A stretch of 64,000 nucleotides of DNA, taken from NCBI GenBank assembly GCA_017442865.1, contig JAFRXK010000013.1, positions 56,321 through 120,320 of the forward strand, read 5' to 3'. Position 1 is the stretch's first letter. Each line of letters begins with the position of its first letter. The position numbers and the translations under genes were made by a program. Below are positions 1 through 9,710 of this stretch, one piece after another. Under the pieces are notes generated by a model, which saw only the letters and a program-made list of their open reading frames with translations, was not told where the DNA came from and made no database searches. The stretch is from Lachnospiraceae bacterium. GTDB taxonomy: Bacteria; Bacillota; Clostridia; Lachnospirales; Lachnospiraceae.

Positions 1-1
1 G

Positions 2-871
2 ATGACAGTGCTTACTCCTGTAATCTTTGTTATCAACAAGCTGTCCAATGGTGTTCTTCGCATTTTCGGCATCGACCCTAAGGCAAAGACAGAGACAATT
101 ACCGAGAGCGAGTTCAGAACTATCCTTGACGTAAGCCACGAGGAGGGCGTTATCGAGGAAGAAGAGAAGGAAATGATTAATAACGTGGTTGATTTCGGTG
201 ATTCCCTTGCAAAGGATATCATGATACCGCGTGTTGATATGGTTTCAATAAGCATTGATGCTACCTATGAGGATTTGATGGAGATTTTTAAGGACTGCAT
301 GTTCACGCGTATCCCTGTATACGAGGATAACAGCGACAATGTAATCGGCATCCTCAACATGAAGGACATCCTTTTCTACGATAAGAGCACAGAGTTTGCG
401 ATAAAAGATTTCATGCGTGAGCCATATTATACCTTTGAGCACAAGAACACCTCCGAGCTTTTTATGGAGATGCGCCACGAAATCGTAAACATCGCGATAG
501 TTCTTGACGAATACGGCGCAACTGCCGGTCTTATCACAATGGAGGATTTGCTTGAGGAAATCGTCGGCGAAATCCGTGATGAATATGACGGCGACGAGGA
601 AGACAACATTGTAAAAATAAATGACCGCGAATACATTGTCGAGGGTGCAATGAAGCTTTCAGACCTAAATGATGCTCTGGATGTGAATTTTGAATCTGAA
701 GACTACGATTCAATCGGCGGTCTCATCATCGGCGAGCTCGACAAGCTTCCAAACGTAGGCGACACCGCCGAATACGAGGGCATAAAGCTTATAGTCGAGG
801 AGCTTGACCGAAACAGAATCCAGCATGTGAGGATAATACTGCCGGAGGAAGAAGAGGCGGAAGAAAGTTAA
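2..871 (+). CDS. CNNM/HlyC-CorC family CBS-domain membrane protein (5' truncated by window edge)
   Basis: What remains begins at the very end of a DUF21 membrane domain (LTPVIFVINKLSNGV, about residues 4-18) and then runs through the cytoplasmic half. It has a linker helix rich in acidic residues (EEGVIEEEEKEMI), a CBS pair (about residues 70-195, with IPRVDM and RIPVYED, typical of the first repeat, and ITMEDLLEEIVGEI closing the second) and a CorC_HlyC transporter-associated domain (about 205-280). The family is linked to Mg2+/Co2+ efflux or homeostasis in the cytoplasmic membrane. The reading frame is open to base 1, so the internal ATG at base 2 is probably not the true start and the N-terminal transmembrane part lies outside the window. 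The acidic tail EEEEAEES is unremarkable. Confidence 0.9.
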   Translation: MTVLTPVIFVINKLSNGVLRIFGIDPKAKTETITESEFRTILDVSHEEGVIEEEEKEMINNVVDFGDSLAKDIMIPRVDMVSISIDATYEDLMEIFKDCMFTRIPVYEDNSDNVIGILNMKDILFYDKSTEFAIKDFMREPYYTFEHKNTSELFMEMRHEIVNIAIVLDEYGATAGLITMEDLLEEIVGEIRDEYDGDEEDNIVKINDREYIVEGAMKLSDLNDALDVNFESEDYDSIGGLIIGELDKLPNVGDTAEYEGIKLIVEELDRNRIQHVRIILPEEEEAEES

Positions 872-891
872 TACAATTATATATTAATACT

Positions 892-946
892 ACGGCGTGG
901 TGAAAATGCTCCATTAACGAAAGCATTTACACCACGCCGTTTTTTA
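892..946 (+). terminator. Rho-independent terminator of the CBS protein gene
   Basis: A 19-bp stem (892-910 with 922-940) is followed by a T run at 941-945. The stop codon of the convergent MATE gene (944-946) lies inside this T run, so the two genes share the hairpin as their 3' boundary, but the U-rich tail favours the plus-strand transcript. Confidence 0.85.
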
Positions 947-2296
947 TTCCTTCACCAAACTCATGCTCTTCCACTTTCCCAGCTTATACCTTATCAAACT
1001 GATTATTGCGGTGATAAGCCATGTGAGACCTGTAGTGAGCCAGAGACCCCACTTGCCTACCGCAGGCATGGCGGTCAGCGGATACACCAGACCCACACGG
1101 CCTGCAACCTCTGTTATGCCGTTTATCATGGCAAACATCGCATCGCCTGCGCCGTTAAGTATATTTCTGAGGATGTATATCATGCCGAGGAAGAAGAAAA
1201 AGCAGCTTGTAATTTTTAATGACTGCGCACCAAGCTGAATTACATCCTGCTCGTTCGCTTTAACGAAGATTCTTACTATGTATTCTCCGAGCGTATACAT
1301 TACTATCAGCATTATGAGGCTGAATACGACATTAATAATCATTGCCGACTTAAAGCCCTTCTTGACACGATCGACCTTTCCGGCACCGATATTCTGACCG
1401 GTGAATGTCGCAAGTGCGGCTCCAAGCGAACCAAACGGCTGCTGAACCAGCTGTTCAACCCTGCTCGATATGGTAAATGCCGTTACAACAATATCTCCAA
1501 AATCATTTACAACTCTCTGCAGAATAATAAGCGAAACCGAAATCATGGAGGTCTGAAGTGCAATCGGCACACCGACCCTGATACATTTGCTGCATATTTC
1601 CCTGTTTATCTTCAAATGCTCTCTTGAAAGCTTGAAAAATTCAACCTTCCTGCGCGCATATATTATACATCCCAGTGCCGAAAGAAATTCTGCGATAATG
1701 GTTGCAAGCGCCGCGCCGGCTACTCCTGCATCCAGACCTACAACAAAGCACAAATCAAGCGCAATATTGATAAGGCATGAAATGATAAGAAACACAAGCG
1801 GCGTCCTTGAATCTCCAAGCGCCCTAAGTATCGCCGAAACTCCGTTGTATGTCGCCATAAATATTCTGCCGCCACAGATTATCTGCAGATAAATAACCGC
1901 ATCATCCATCATTATTTCAGGTGTATGTAAAAGATTAAGTATCGGGCGCGCAAACACAACACCTATTACTGTCATTAAAACAGCCGCAAAAATAATAACA
2001 TATATTGCATTTGCAATGGTTTTCCTGACATTCTCGCCATCCTTCGCTCCAAAATACTGCGAAACTATTATTCCGCCGCCAGATGCCAGTCCGATGCACA
2101 GCGAGAAAAGCATAAAAATCAGTGATGTTGTCGCGCCTATGCTTCCGAGAGCGTTTGGGCCAACGAATTTACCGACTATCGCCGAGTCTGCTATATTATA
2201 AAACTGCTGAAACAGATTACCCACAAGCATAGGCAGGGCAAATGCCGCCAGATGCTTCGCAGGGCTTCCTTCAGTCATATCATACGTTCTTGCCAT
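944..2296 (-). CDS. MATE family efflux transporter
   Basis: Multidrug/toxin extrusion antiporter of 450 residues in the cytoplasmic membrane, with the usual 12 hydrophobic segments in two MatE halves. The N-terminus MTEGSPAKHLAAFALPMLVGNLFQQFYNIAD is characteristic of the DinF/NorM-like branch common in Clostridia (shown as short runs: LPMLVGNLFQQFYN, VGKFVGPNALG, PFGSLGAALATFTGQNIGAG). The ATG at 2296 is preferred over an in-frame GTG three codons upstream because AGAAGG at 2305-2310 sits about 8 nt before it and would overlap the GTG. It is monocistronic: lgt is divergent on the other side. Substrate cannot be told from sequence. Confidence 0.93.
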   Translation of the reverse strand: MARTYDMTEGSPAKHLAAFALPMLVGNLFQQFYNIADSAIVGKFVGPNALGSIGATTSLIFMLFSLCIGLASGGGIIVSQYFGAKDGENVRKTIANAIYVIIFAAVLMTVIGVVFARPILNLLHTPEIMMDDAVIYLQIICGGRIFMATYNGVSAILRALGDSRTPLVFLIISCLINIALDLCFVVGLDAGVAGAALATIIAEFLSALGCIIYARRKVEFFKLSREHLKINREICSKCIRVGVPIALQTSMISVSLIILQRVVNDFGDIVVTAFTISSRVEQLVQQPFGSLGAALATFTGQNIGAGKVDRVKKGFKSAMIINVVFSLIMLIVMYTLGEYIVRIFVKANEQDVIQLGAQSLKITSCFFFFLGMIYILRNILNGAGDAMFAMINGITEVAGRVGLVYPLTAMPAVGKWGLWLTTGLTWLITAIISLIRYKLGKWKSMSLVKE

Positions 2297-2380
2297 TTCT
2301 TTCACCTTCTAAATCGTTTTAGTTCTATTATATTTACTAAACCAAAATTGTAAATACATTTTTATATTAATTCGCTTTTG

Positions 2381-2410
2381 TTGACATATATAACACATTA
2401 ATGATATATT
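2381..2410 (+). promoter_or_regulatory. Likely sigma-A promoter of the lgt operon
   Basis: TTGACA at 2381-2386 and TATATT at 2405-2410 with an 18-nt spacer and a TGA just before the -10. The distance to the chosen lgt start (2516) leaves a leader of about 100 nt. Confidence 0.55.
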
Positions 2411-2515
2411 TAATAATAGCATGTTTTGAAAATCGTCATTACGCAAAGCAAAATTAATTTTTCCGCTGTCTTAATGCATATGATTTTCAGGACACAAAAA
2501 AGGAGAATATATTAT

Positions 2516-3478
2516 ATGTATAATGATTTATTTAGTATCGGGCCTTTTACCATCCATGGCTATGGACTGATGATAGGCATAGGTTTTATCGTGGCGCTGC
2601 TTGTAGGCGAGTACCGCGCAAAAAAGCGCGGACTGAACCGTGATTTTTTATTTAATCTGGCTGTTTTGTGCCTTATTTTCGGGGTGCTTGGCGCAAAGCT
2701 TTTGTACATGCTTACCGTTATCGATAAAATTATCGCTAATCCATCCGACATTCTGAGCTTATCAGGCGGATTTGTTGTTTACGGCGGAATTATTGTGGGA
2801 ATTCTTACAGGCTTTATATACTGCAGAATAAAGCACAAGGTGTTCAGAAATTATTTTGATATCGTCATGCCTTCTGTTGCAATTGCACAGGGCTTCGGAC
2901 GAATCGGCTGCTTCCTCGCAGGCTGCTGCTATGGCAAGGAAACCGACTCAGCATGCGGCGTTGTTTTTACACATTCGGACTTTGCGCCAAATAATGTGCG
3001 CCTGATTCCTACCCAGCTTATATCAAGTGCCGCCTGCTTTTTACTGGCATTAGTTCTTATATTAATCGCAAGAAAGCAGCGCAAGCCCGGTGTCATTGCG
3101 GGATTATACCTTGTTTTTTATGGAATCGGACGTTTCCTTATAGAATTCCTGCGCGGCGACCTTGAGCGTGGCAGCATCGGAGATTTATCGACCTCACAGT
3201 TCATTTCAATAATTATTGTTGCTATCGGACTTATCTGGCTTGTCTGCATACTTGTATTTACGAAAAAGCCGGAATCAATCGCAGAAACTGTCGAAAATAT
3301 TACAGAAGGCGCTGCCATGACTTTTGAAAGCACTGCTAAAGACGCTGTCAAGGCCTCTGAAAGCACTGCTGAAGACGCTGCCAAGGCTTTTGAAAACGTT
3401 GCAGAGGCTTTTGAAAGCACTGCAGGAGCTTTTGAAAATGCCGCAGATACGGCTGTAAAATCAGAGGACAAATTATGA
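2516..3478 (+). CDS. lgt: Prolipoprotein diacylglyceryl transferase with an alanine-rich C-terminal extension
   Basis: Transfers diacylglycerol from phosphatidylglycerol to the lipobox cysteine of prelipoproteins. Family marks are HGYGLMIGIGF near the N-terminus, GGFVVYGGIIVG (the His-Gly-Gly position is Tyr-Gly-Gly, as is common in clostridial Lgt), GFGRIGCFLAGCCYG and GRFLIEFLRGD holding the conserved Arg and Glu, and seven membrane segments. The ATG at 2516 is preceded by AAAGGAG, whereas an in-frame ATG-like start 90 nt upstream has no site. About 65 residues beyond the usual end form imperfect 11-residue repeats around AFESTA/DAVKASESTA, with the look of an amphipathic helix; its role is unknown. 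The next gene overlaps by 4 bp (ATGA). Several lipoproteins in this window would be substrates. Confidence 0.93.
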   Translation: MYNDLFSIGPFTIHGYGLMIGIGFIVALLVGEYRAKKRGLNRDFLFNLAVLCLIFGVLGAKLLYMLTVIDKIIANPSDILSLSGGFVVYGGIIVGILTGFIYCRIKHKVFRNYFDIVMPSVAIAQGFGRIGCFLAGCCYGKETDSACGVVFTHSDFAPNNVRLIPTQLISSAACFLLALVLILIARKQRKPGVIAGLYLVFYGIGRFLIEFLRGDLERGSIGDLSTSQFISIIIVAIGLIWLVCILVFTKKPESIAETVENITEGAAMTFESTAKDAVKASESTAEDAAKAFENVAEAFESTAGAFENAADTAVKSEDKL

Positions 3479-3732
3479 TTACTATTTTTAACCGCAAGGA
3501 ATTAATCGTTACAAATGATATGAAACGCCAGTCGCAGATTCGTGATAGTTTGTCTGCCGAAGGCATTGACTACACTATAAGCACCAAAAACCTTATGGGC
3601 TCTCAAGCCGGTGGAAGCCGCAGGAGCACATTTGGTAACACCGGCCTCAATCAGAATTATTCTTATGAATATAAAATTTATGTTCACAAAAAGGATTATG
3701 ATAAGGCGTTATTTCTGATGCGCCGGATTTAG
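3475..3732 (+). CDS. Small conserved protein, DUF2007-like
   Basis: 85 residues, translationally coupled to lgt through an ATGA overlap. The N-terminal half (IFNRKELIVTNDMKRQSQIR, then AEGIDYTI) resembles the beta-alpha-beta start of putative signal-transducing DUF2007 proteins, which begin with a similar Phe-Asn/Thr plus short helix pattern. The Tyr/Lys-rich end (YEYKIYVHKKDYDKALFLM) fits the last strand and helix of that fold. No catalytic residues are apparent. The family assignment is from pattern only and is moderate. Confidence 0.65.
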   Translation: MITIFNRKELIVTNDMKRQSQIRDSLSAEGIDYTISTKNLMGSQAGGSRRSTFGNTGLNQNYSYEYKIYVHKKDYDKALFLMRRI

Positions 3733-3761
3733 ATTTACGAAAAATGAAAGGGGAATGCATC

Positions 3762-4775
3762 ATGGAAAATGAAGCTATCGCTTTTGACAGGGTCACCTGT
3801 CGAAAAACTTTTAACCGAATAGGTTATGCCTACTTTGCTTTTCAGCTGCTTTTTGCAGGCGTTGCTTATCTTGTATCATTTATTTTTAACAGGTATTCCA
3901 TTTCTGTGCCGGAGCTTGCACAGTGGCTTATCAACTACCTTCCAATGTACCTTTTAGCTGTACCGGTAACAGCGCTTATTATAAGCAAAATTCCACCGAC
4001 AAAGCCCGAACCCGGAAAGATAACTGCAGGAAAGTATATGATTCTTCTGCTTATCGGCTGGGGACTTACCATTGTCGGAAGCTTATTTGGAAGATTATTA
4101 TCATTTATCATTAATGCAATAACCGGACTTAACACAACGGATGCTCTTAACGCAACCCTGCAGCACACCAATATTTTTATTGTCATTTTCTTTACTGTCA
4201 TAATGGCACCGATTGTTGAAGAATTTTTGTGCAGAAAATTAATTGTTGACCATACCCTCCAGTATGGCGAGAAAACAGCGATAATTGTATCAGGATTGAT
4301 TTTCGGACTGATTCACGGTAATTTCTTTCAGTTCTTTTACGCATTTATACTTGGTATGCTGATGGCATATATTTATATAAAGACAGGAAAGCTCAGATAT
4401 ACCATATTGTTTCACATGATTGTTAATACATTGGGCGGACTGGTTCCTACACTGCTTATACAATCCATAGGCATAGATACAGACAAGCTTTTGCATGATT
4501 CGGCTGCCTACATGGATACATATATGGCTGCAGTTAAAAGTCACATTCCTCAGTTTTTAATGCTGATATTATTTGAGATTATTGAATACGGCGCAGCAAT
4601 TGCCGGCATTGTACTGTTCTTTGTATTTATCAAAAAAATCATTGCAACGGTTAAACCTATGAACATCCCTAAGGGCGAGCGCTTCAAATGTATAATCTTA
4701 AACCCGGGAATGATTCTTTTCCTGCTTGCAACAACAGCTGATTTTATAGCATATCTTATATTAAATCAGTATTAA
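3762..4775 (+). CDS. CPBP (Abi/CAAX-protease-like) intramembrane metalloprotease
   Basis: Membrane protein of 337 residues. It contains the three CPBP motifs in order: EEFLCRK (EExxxR) after the third or fourth membrane segment, GLIFGLIHGN (FxxxH), and FHMIVNTLGG (HxxxN). The glutamates and histidines are the expected metal ligands, so it should be an active glutamic/metallo intramembrane protease. In Firmicutes such proteins are tied to bacteriocin self-immunity, signalling or prenyl-protein processing; nothing here fixes the substrate. ATG 3762 is chosen because AAAGGGGAA lies just upstream; an ATG at 3744 would include that site in the coding region. Third gene after lgt and likely part of its operon, 29 nt behind the small protein. 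Confidence 0.88.
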   Translation: MENEAIAFDRVTCRKTFNRIGYAYFAFQLLFAGVAYLVSFIFNRYSISVPELAQWLINYLPMYLLAVPVTALIISKIPPTKPEPGKITAGKYMILLLIGWGLTIVGSLFGRLLSFIINAITGLNTTDALNATLQHTNIFIVIFFTVIMAPIVEEFLCRKLIVDHTLQYGEKTAIIVSGLIFGLIHGNFFQFFYAFILGMLMAYIYIKTGKLRYTILFHMIVNTLGGLVPTLLIQSIGIDTDKLLHDSAAYMDTYMAAVKSHIPQFLMLILFEIIEYGAAIAGIVLFFVFIKKIIATVKPMNIPKGERFKCIILNPGMILFLLATTADFIAYLILNQY

Positions 4776-4798
4776 ATCATGCTTTTAAAGGCAGTAAA

Positions 4799-4853
4799 AT
4801 CGGGGCGCCGAAGCATAAGTGATTTTAAATCATCTATGCTTCGGCGCCCCGAT
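4799..4853 (+). terminator. Terminator between the CPBP gene and the convergent deacetylase gene
   Basis: A 19-bp GC-rich stem (4799-4817 with 4835-4853) with a 17-nt AT-rich loop. The tail TTTATAT on the plus side is short; on the minus side the stem is followed by TTTTAC. It probably serves both convergent transcripts. Confidence 0.8.
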
Positions 4854-4857
4854 TTAT

Positions 4858-4951
4858 ATCTGTCCAGGCATCTGTCTAACGCTGATGTGATTATAACATA
4901 TCCGTCCAATGCAACGGTTTTGTATCTGTCCAGGCAGCTGTCTAACGCTGA
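4858..4951 (-). repeat. Duplicated 3' end of the polysaccharide deacetylase gene
   Basis: A 28-nt sequence spanning the stop codon and last codons of the deacetylase gene (4924-4951) recurs 66 nt further downstream (4858-4885) with one mismatch. The copy therefore lies in the 3' untranslated region. See the finding on gene-end echoes. Confidence 0.8.
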
Positions 4952-6915
4952 CCCTTGAAGGATTTATAAACAACATTGTCCTCGGCACCGCCGTGTGAAT
5001 TTGCAAGCTGGCTTACCGTAACCATCCCAAAGCCCTGCGCCTGCAGCTCAGGAACAATTGTCTTTACTGCTTCTGCGGTTGAGCTGTAAATGTCATGCAT
5101 GAGAATTATATCTCCGTCCTGAATGCCTGTAGTCGCCTTCTGTATTACCGAAGCGGTATCTCTGCTCTGCCAGTCTCTTGTATCAATGCTCCACTTCATA
5201 ACCGGCCTGTTGATTAACTGCAGTATGTCTGCATTGTACTTGCCTCCCGGCGGTCTGAAAAGAGCAGCCTTTTGTCCGATAATATTAAGCAGTACGTTGT
5301 CAGCATCATCAATCTCCTTCTTTGCCTCTTCCAGACTGACAAATGTCAGGTATGTATGATGCTGTGTGTGCTGTGCAACCTCACAGCCCGTATTAAATTC
5401 ACGACGAATCTCATCCTGATATTTTTCTGCCCTCTCGCCTATCACGAAAAATGTTGCCTTTACATTGTACTGTTCAAGCACATCAAGTATTGAGTTCGTA
5501 TATATAGATGGTCCGTCATCAAAGGTAAGTGATATCTGCTTTCCGGCTGATGATGGTTCATATTTCTTTACATATACGCCGTTATTATCAAATTCATATA
5601 TATATCCGTCCATTGAATGCTGTCCGGTATATAATGCTCCGTCACTTCCGGCAAATGCCTGACTGCCATCCTCAAGCGTAATCCAGCCCGTCTCAACATT
5701 GCCGTTTGCATTAAGATGATATAATGATGAGCCCTCCTGTACTGTCTGGCTGTAGCATATCTCTCCTGCCGCATTTGCAAAGCCCTGACTTCCGTCCTCA
5801 AGCGTAATCCAGCCCGTCTGAACGCTTCCGTCTTCGTTTACAAGCGCCTTTCTGCCATTTGCCATGGTAATCATGCCGCTTAATGTATGACCCTCTTCAT
5901 TAAAATAGTAAAGCTTCTCGCCGTCAGATGCGGTCGTATTGAAGCAGATGGTTCCATCAGCAAGTGCAAAGCCTCTGCCACCGTCCTCAAGCGTAATCCA
6001 GCCCGTCTCAATCCTACCATCTGTAAATTTATAATAATTATCATCAATCTCGTAGAAGCCGTCATAATAAAGTACGCCGTCCGGTGCAGCATATCCGACG
6101 CTGCCATCCTCATATACTATCCAGCCGGTCTTTATTATGCCATCTGCATCAAGATAATAGCTTCTTCCGTGAGAATCCTTATGCCATCCGTTTCTAAGTA
6201 ATATTCCATTCTCATCAAACAAATACATTTTGCCGTCAACGGTTAAAGCATCTTTTGCAAGCATTCCGCTGTCAAGACAGTAATAAGTATTGCCATTCTC
6301 GTCAGTATGCCAGCCGCCTATGCCTATACCGTCATCGCCGAATATATATGTGTGTATGCCTATCCTGTGCTTTCCCTTAAGTATGACGCCGTTCTCGTCC
6401 GCATACATCCTTCTGCCGTCGCTGAGCTGAATCCAGCCGGTTACAAGCTCTCCATCGCTTTCAAAATAGCGGTCAATGCCGTCAATGGTATGCTTTCCGG
6501 TCAACACAATTCCATCCTTGTCCGTGCAATAAATATCATCAAGCGCTTCTACAGCCCAGCCATCCGCAAGCGCACCGTCATATCTGAAATAATATCTGTG
6601 TCCGGCGATGTCCTTTGTGCCGGTATATGCGATGCCGTCATCGCCAAAGTAGTATTTTTTCCCGTCTGCTTCATACCAGCAGTTCCTTACTCTCCTGCCC
6701 TTTTCAAGATACACATATCCGTCTTTAGTTTTCTCAAGACCGCTTCTTGTAAACGTCTTATATGCCCCGACCCCGTCAAGCACAAGAAGACAAAGTCCTG
6801 CAACCAGCAGGATTCTGTATATACGCTTTATTCTTTTTCTTTTTTTCTTTGCCCTTAAAATTCTTTCTTTTTTATCTATATTATGAGCTGCCTCATCATT
6901 TACTTTATTATTCAT
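4942..6915 (-). CDS. Membrane-anchored polysaccharide deacetylase with cell-wall-binding (glucan/choline-binding-type) repeats
   Basis: 657 residues: a basic cytoplasmic N-terminus, one membrane segment (about 35-52, IYRILLVAGLCLLVLDGVGAY), roughly 400 residues of 18-22-residue aromatic repeats (patterns GWxxxDGxxYYxxxxG such as ETGWITLEDGSQAFA), and a NodB domain from about residue 463. The NodB motifs are TFDDGPS (catalytic Asp and metal Asp), QHTQHH (metal His pair), RPPGGKYN, DTRDWQ and ILMHDIY, so the metal site looks complete. It likely de-N-acetylates peptidoglycan or another wall glycan while the repeats hold it on the surface. AAGGGA precedes the ATG. The three near-identical VETGWITLEDGSQ repeats suggest recent internal duplication. 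Confidence 0.9.
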   Translation of the reverse strand: MNNKVNDEAAHNIDKKERILRAKKKRKRIKRIYRILLVAGLCLLVLDGVGAYKTFTRSGLEKTKDGYVYLEKGRRVRNCWYEADGKKYYFGDDGIAYTGTKDIAGHRYYFRYDGALADGWAVEALDDIYCTDKDGIVLTGKHTIDGIDRYFESDGELVTGWIQLSDGRRMYADENGVILKGKHRIGIHTYIFGDDGIGIGGWHTDENGNTYYCLDSGMLAKDALTVDGKMYLFDENGILLRNGWHKDSHGRSYYLDADGIIKTGWIVYEDGSVGYAAPDGVLYYDGFYEIDDNYYKFTDGRIETGWITLEDGGRGFALADGTICFNTTASDGEKLYYFNEEGHTLSGMITMANGRKALVNEDGSVQTGWITLEDGSQGFANAAGEICYSQTVQEGSSLYHLNANGNVETGWITLEDGSQAFAGSDGALYTGQHSMDGYIYEFDNNGVYVKKYEPSSAGKQISLTFDDGPSIYTNSILDVLEQYNVKATFFVIGERAEKYQDEIRREFNTGCEVAQHTQHHTYLTFVSLEEAKKEIDDADNVLLNIIGQKAALFRPPGGKYNADILQLINRPVMKWSIDTRDWQSRDTASVIQKATTGIQDGDIILMHDIYSSTAEAVKTIVPELQAQGFGMVTVSQLANSHGGAEDNVVYKSFKGQR

Positions 6916-7080
6916 TACTATTGTCCCTTCGTTTAAAACTAATCACATATATAATACTCCTTTTGTTTTTTTTCGACAACCCATTTAAATAAAATGTTAT
7001 AATTTTTATTTTTTTATTACACTCCTGGCAATATTCCCACCCTTATACATCTGCAAAAACATATCTCCCCGGCATGGGTA

Positions 7081-7125
7081 CAAAAATACCTGCATTCAGA
7101 ATATAAAATCCAAAATGCAGGTATT
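7081..7125 (-). terminator. Terminator of the ATP synthase operon
   Basis: A 12-bp stem (7085-7096 with 7114-7125) followed on the minus strand by TTTTTG. It lies just after the atpC stop codon at 7135. Confidence 0.75.
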
Positions 7126-7134
7126 AATATTTGT

Positions 7135-7539
7135 CTATTTAAGAGCATTTATTCTGGCAACCGCTCTCTTAAGAGCCAGCTCCGCCCTTGCGACATCAAG
7201 GCTTGACTCTCTTCTTGCAAGTCTTTCCTCAGCACGCTTTCTTGCCTCCTCGGCACGCTTGATATTAATCTCGCCCGGCCACTCCGCAGCCTCGGCAAGC
7301 ACAGTCACCCTGTCTCTCAATATCTCTATAAAGCCCGTATGAAGCGCCGCCTTTTTTATCTCGCCGTTCTGATGGATTTTCATAGTTCCCGGCACAAGTA
7401 TGCATGTGGTAGAAACATGCTCCGGATAAATACCTATGTCGCCTTCAATGGTTGAAAGCTCCAGCATCTCACAGTCACCTTTAAAAAATACTCTGTTCGG
7501 TGTCACCACCTCAAGAAAAAATGTCTTGTTTTCAGCCAT
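7135..7539 (-). CDS. atpC: F-type ATP synthase epsilon subunit
   Basis: 134 residues with the epsilon beta-sandwich (VVTPNRVFFKGDCEMLELSTIEGDIGIYPEH; first 85 residues) and the two-helix C-terminal hairpin rich in Arg and Ala (AEEARKRAEERLARRES, LALKRAVARIN). The subunit sits on the rotor stalk and modulates hydrolysis. ATG 7539 is used because AGGAGGA ends about 4 nt upstream; a methionine six codons earlier would place this site inside the gene. It is last in the operon and separated from atpD by an unusually long 317 bp. Confidence 0.93.
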   Translation of the reverse strand: MAENKTFFLEVVTPNRVFFKGDCEMLELSTIEGDIGIYPEHVSTTCILVPGTMKIHQNGEIKKAALHTGFIEILRDRVTVLAEAAEWPGEINIKRAEEARKRAEERLARRESSLDVARAELALKRAVARINALK

Positions 7540-7856
7540 CTCTTCCTCCTGCTGCATGACCGCCTTGCAGTTAATACACCGCAGTCAATATAAATAAAAA
7601 TCGTAGTATCAATAGCTTATTATCGTCTTTCCTAAACACTCAGGTTTTTAATACGCCGTCCCTAAACACTCAGGCTGTTAATAAAAGCCCGCGCCTGTCA
7701 GACCTATATTTTATATTACGCCATTATATGCTCAGACACATTATTAAGCCTGACATATATCATACGTAAAATAGTCAAATATACAGTGTTACGCCCTTAC
7801 CCTCGCCAGCACATCATCAAGTCCAGTTCGTGGCTTTCATGGTCTGTAACTTTAAA
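7540..7856. other. Non-coding spacer between atpD and atpC with short repeats
   Basis: No gene is seen. It holds two copies of CCTAAACACTCAGG (7631-7644 and 7661-7674, period 30) and a 32-nt degenerate copy (7789-7820) of the last codons of atpD (7857-7888; 28 of 32 bases agree). Such a spacer is unusual because atpD and atpC normally lie within a few tens of bases. Confidence 0.7.
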
Positions 7857-9275
<1,419 letters not shown>

Positions 9276-9317
9276 TTAAAATATTTTTCGTCACTTCGCG
9301 CCGTCGCGGCTTTTGAG

Positions 9318-9407
9318 TCCGCGCCTCACTTGCACGCCTAGGTCGCAGACCGTCGCGGTTTCGCTTTGTCCGCGCCTCACTTGCATGCCTAGGTCGCAGA
9401 CCGTCGC
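9318..9407. repeat. Direct repeat pair in the atpG-atpD gap
   Basis: A 39-nt unit at 9318-9356 recurs at 9369-9407 with one C/T difference (period 51). Each unit includes the short palindrome GGTCGCAGACC and the CGTCGC words that also dominate the flanking sequence. A small hairpin GCTGCTTCGCAGC follows at about 9419-9431. Confidence 0.85.
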
Positions 9408-9444
9408 TTCGCTCCGTCGCTGCTTCGCAGCTTTATGTCTGCGA

Positions 9445-9609
9445 CTAGTATAACGGTTCTTAAATAACTAGACCGAATGCTTGCCTGCTTATCCCGATAG
9501 TACATGTCCGAAAACCTCGACGTAGCCCGCTACGCCTGCGTTTTCGAACACGCACTCTCGGGCAAGCATCCGTCGCATTAGTCCAGTTATTTTGCGACCG
9601 TTATACTAG
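9445..9609. mobile_element. 165-bp palindromic MITE-like element inside the ATP synthase operon
   Basis: The ends are perfect 12-bp inverted repeats CTAGTATAACGG (9445-9456 and 9598-9609, complementary). Inside, the arms keep pairing with bulges: TAAATAACTAGAC with GTCCAGTTATTTT, GAATGCTTGCC with GGGCAAGCATC, and TGTCCGAAAAC with GTTTTCGAACA, down to a small apex near 9525-9532. There is no coding potential. Size, terminal repeats and position between two genes fit a non-autonomous miniature element or a structured RNA; no clear target-site duplication was found, so mobility is inferred only. Confidence 0.6.
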
Positions 9610-9630
9610 GGAGCGTCCCGCCCCCCTTCG

Positions 9631-9688
9631 ATAAACATAAAACAAATCCCCGAAAGTAAACTTTCGTGTTTTTTGTTTTATATTTATC
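9631..9688 (-). terminator. Terminator-like hairpin downstream of atpG
   Basis: The core stem is CGAAAGT/ACTTTCG (9651-9666) extended by A/T pairs out to about 9631 and 9688. On the minus strand it is followed by GGGGATTTGTTTT. It lies 23 nt beyond the atpG stop and would end or attenuate transcription before atpD. Confidence 0.55.
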
Positions 9689-9710
9689 GTCGGCGTGCAG
9701 GACTGTTGAA

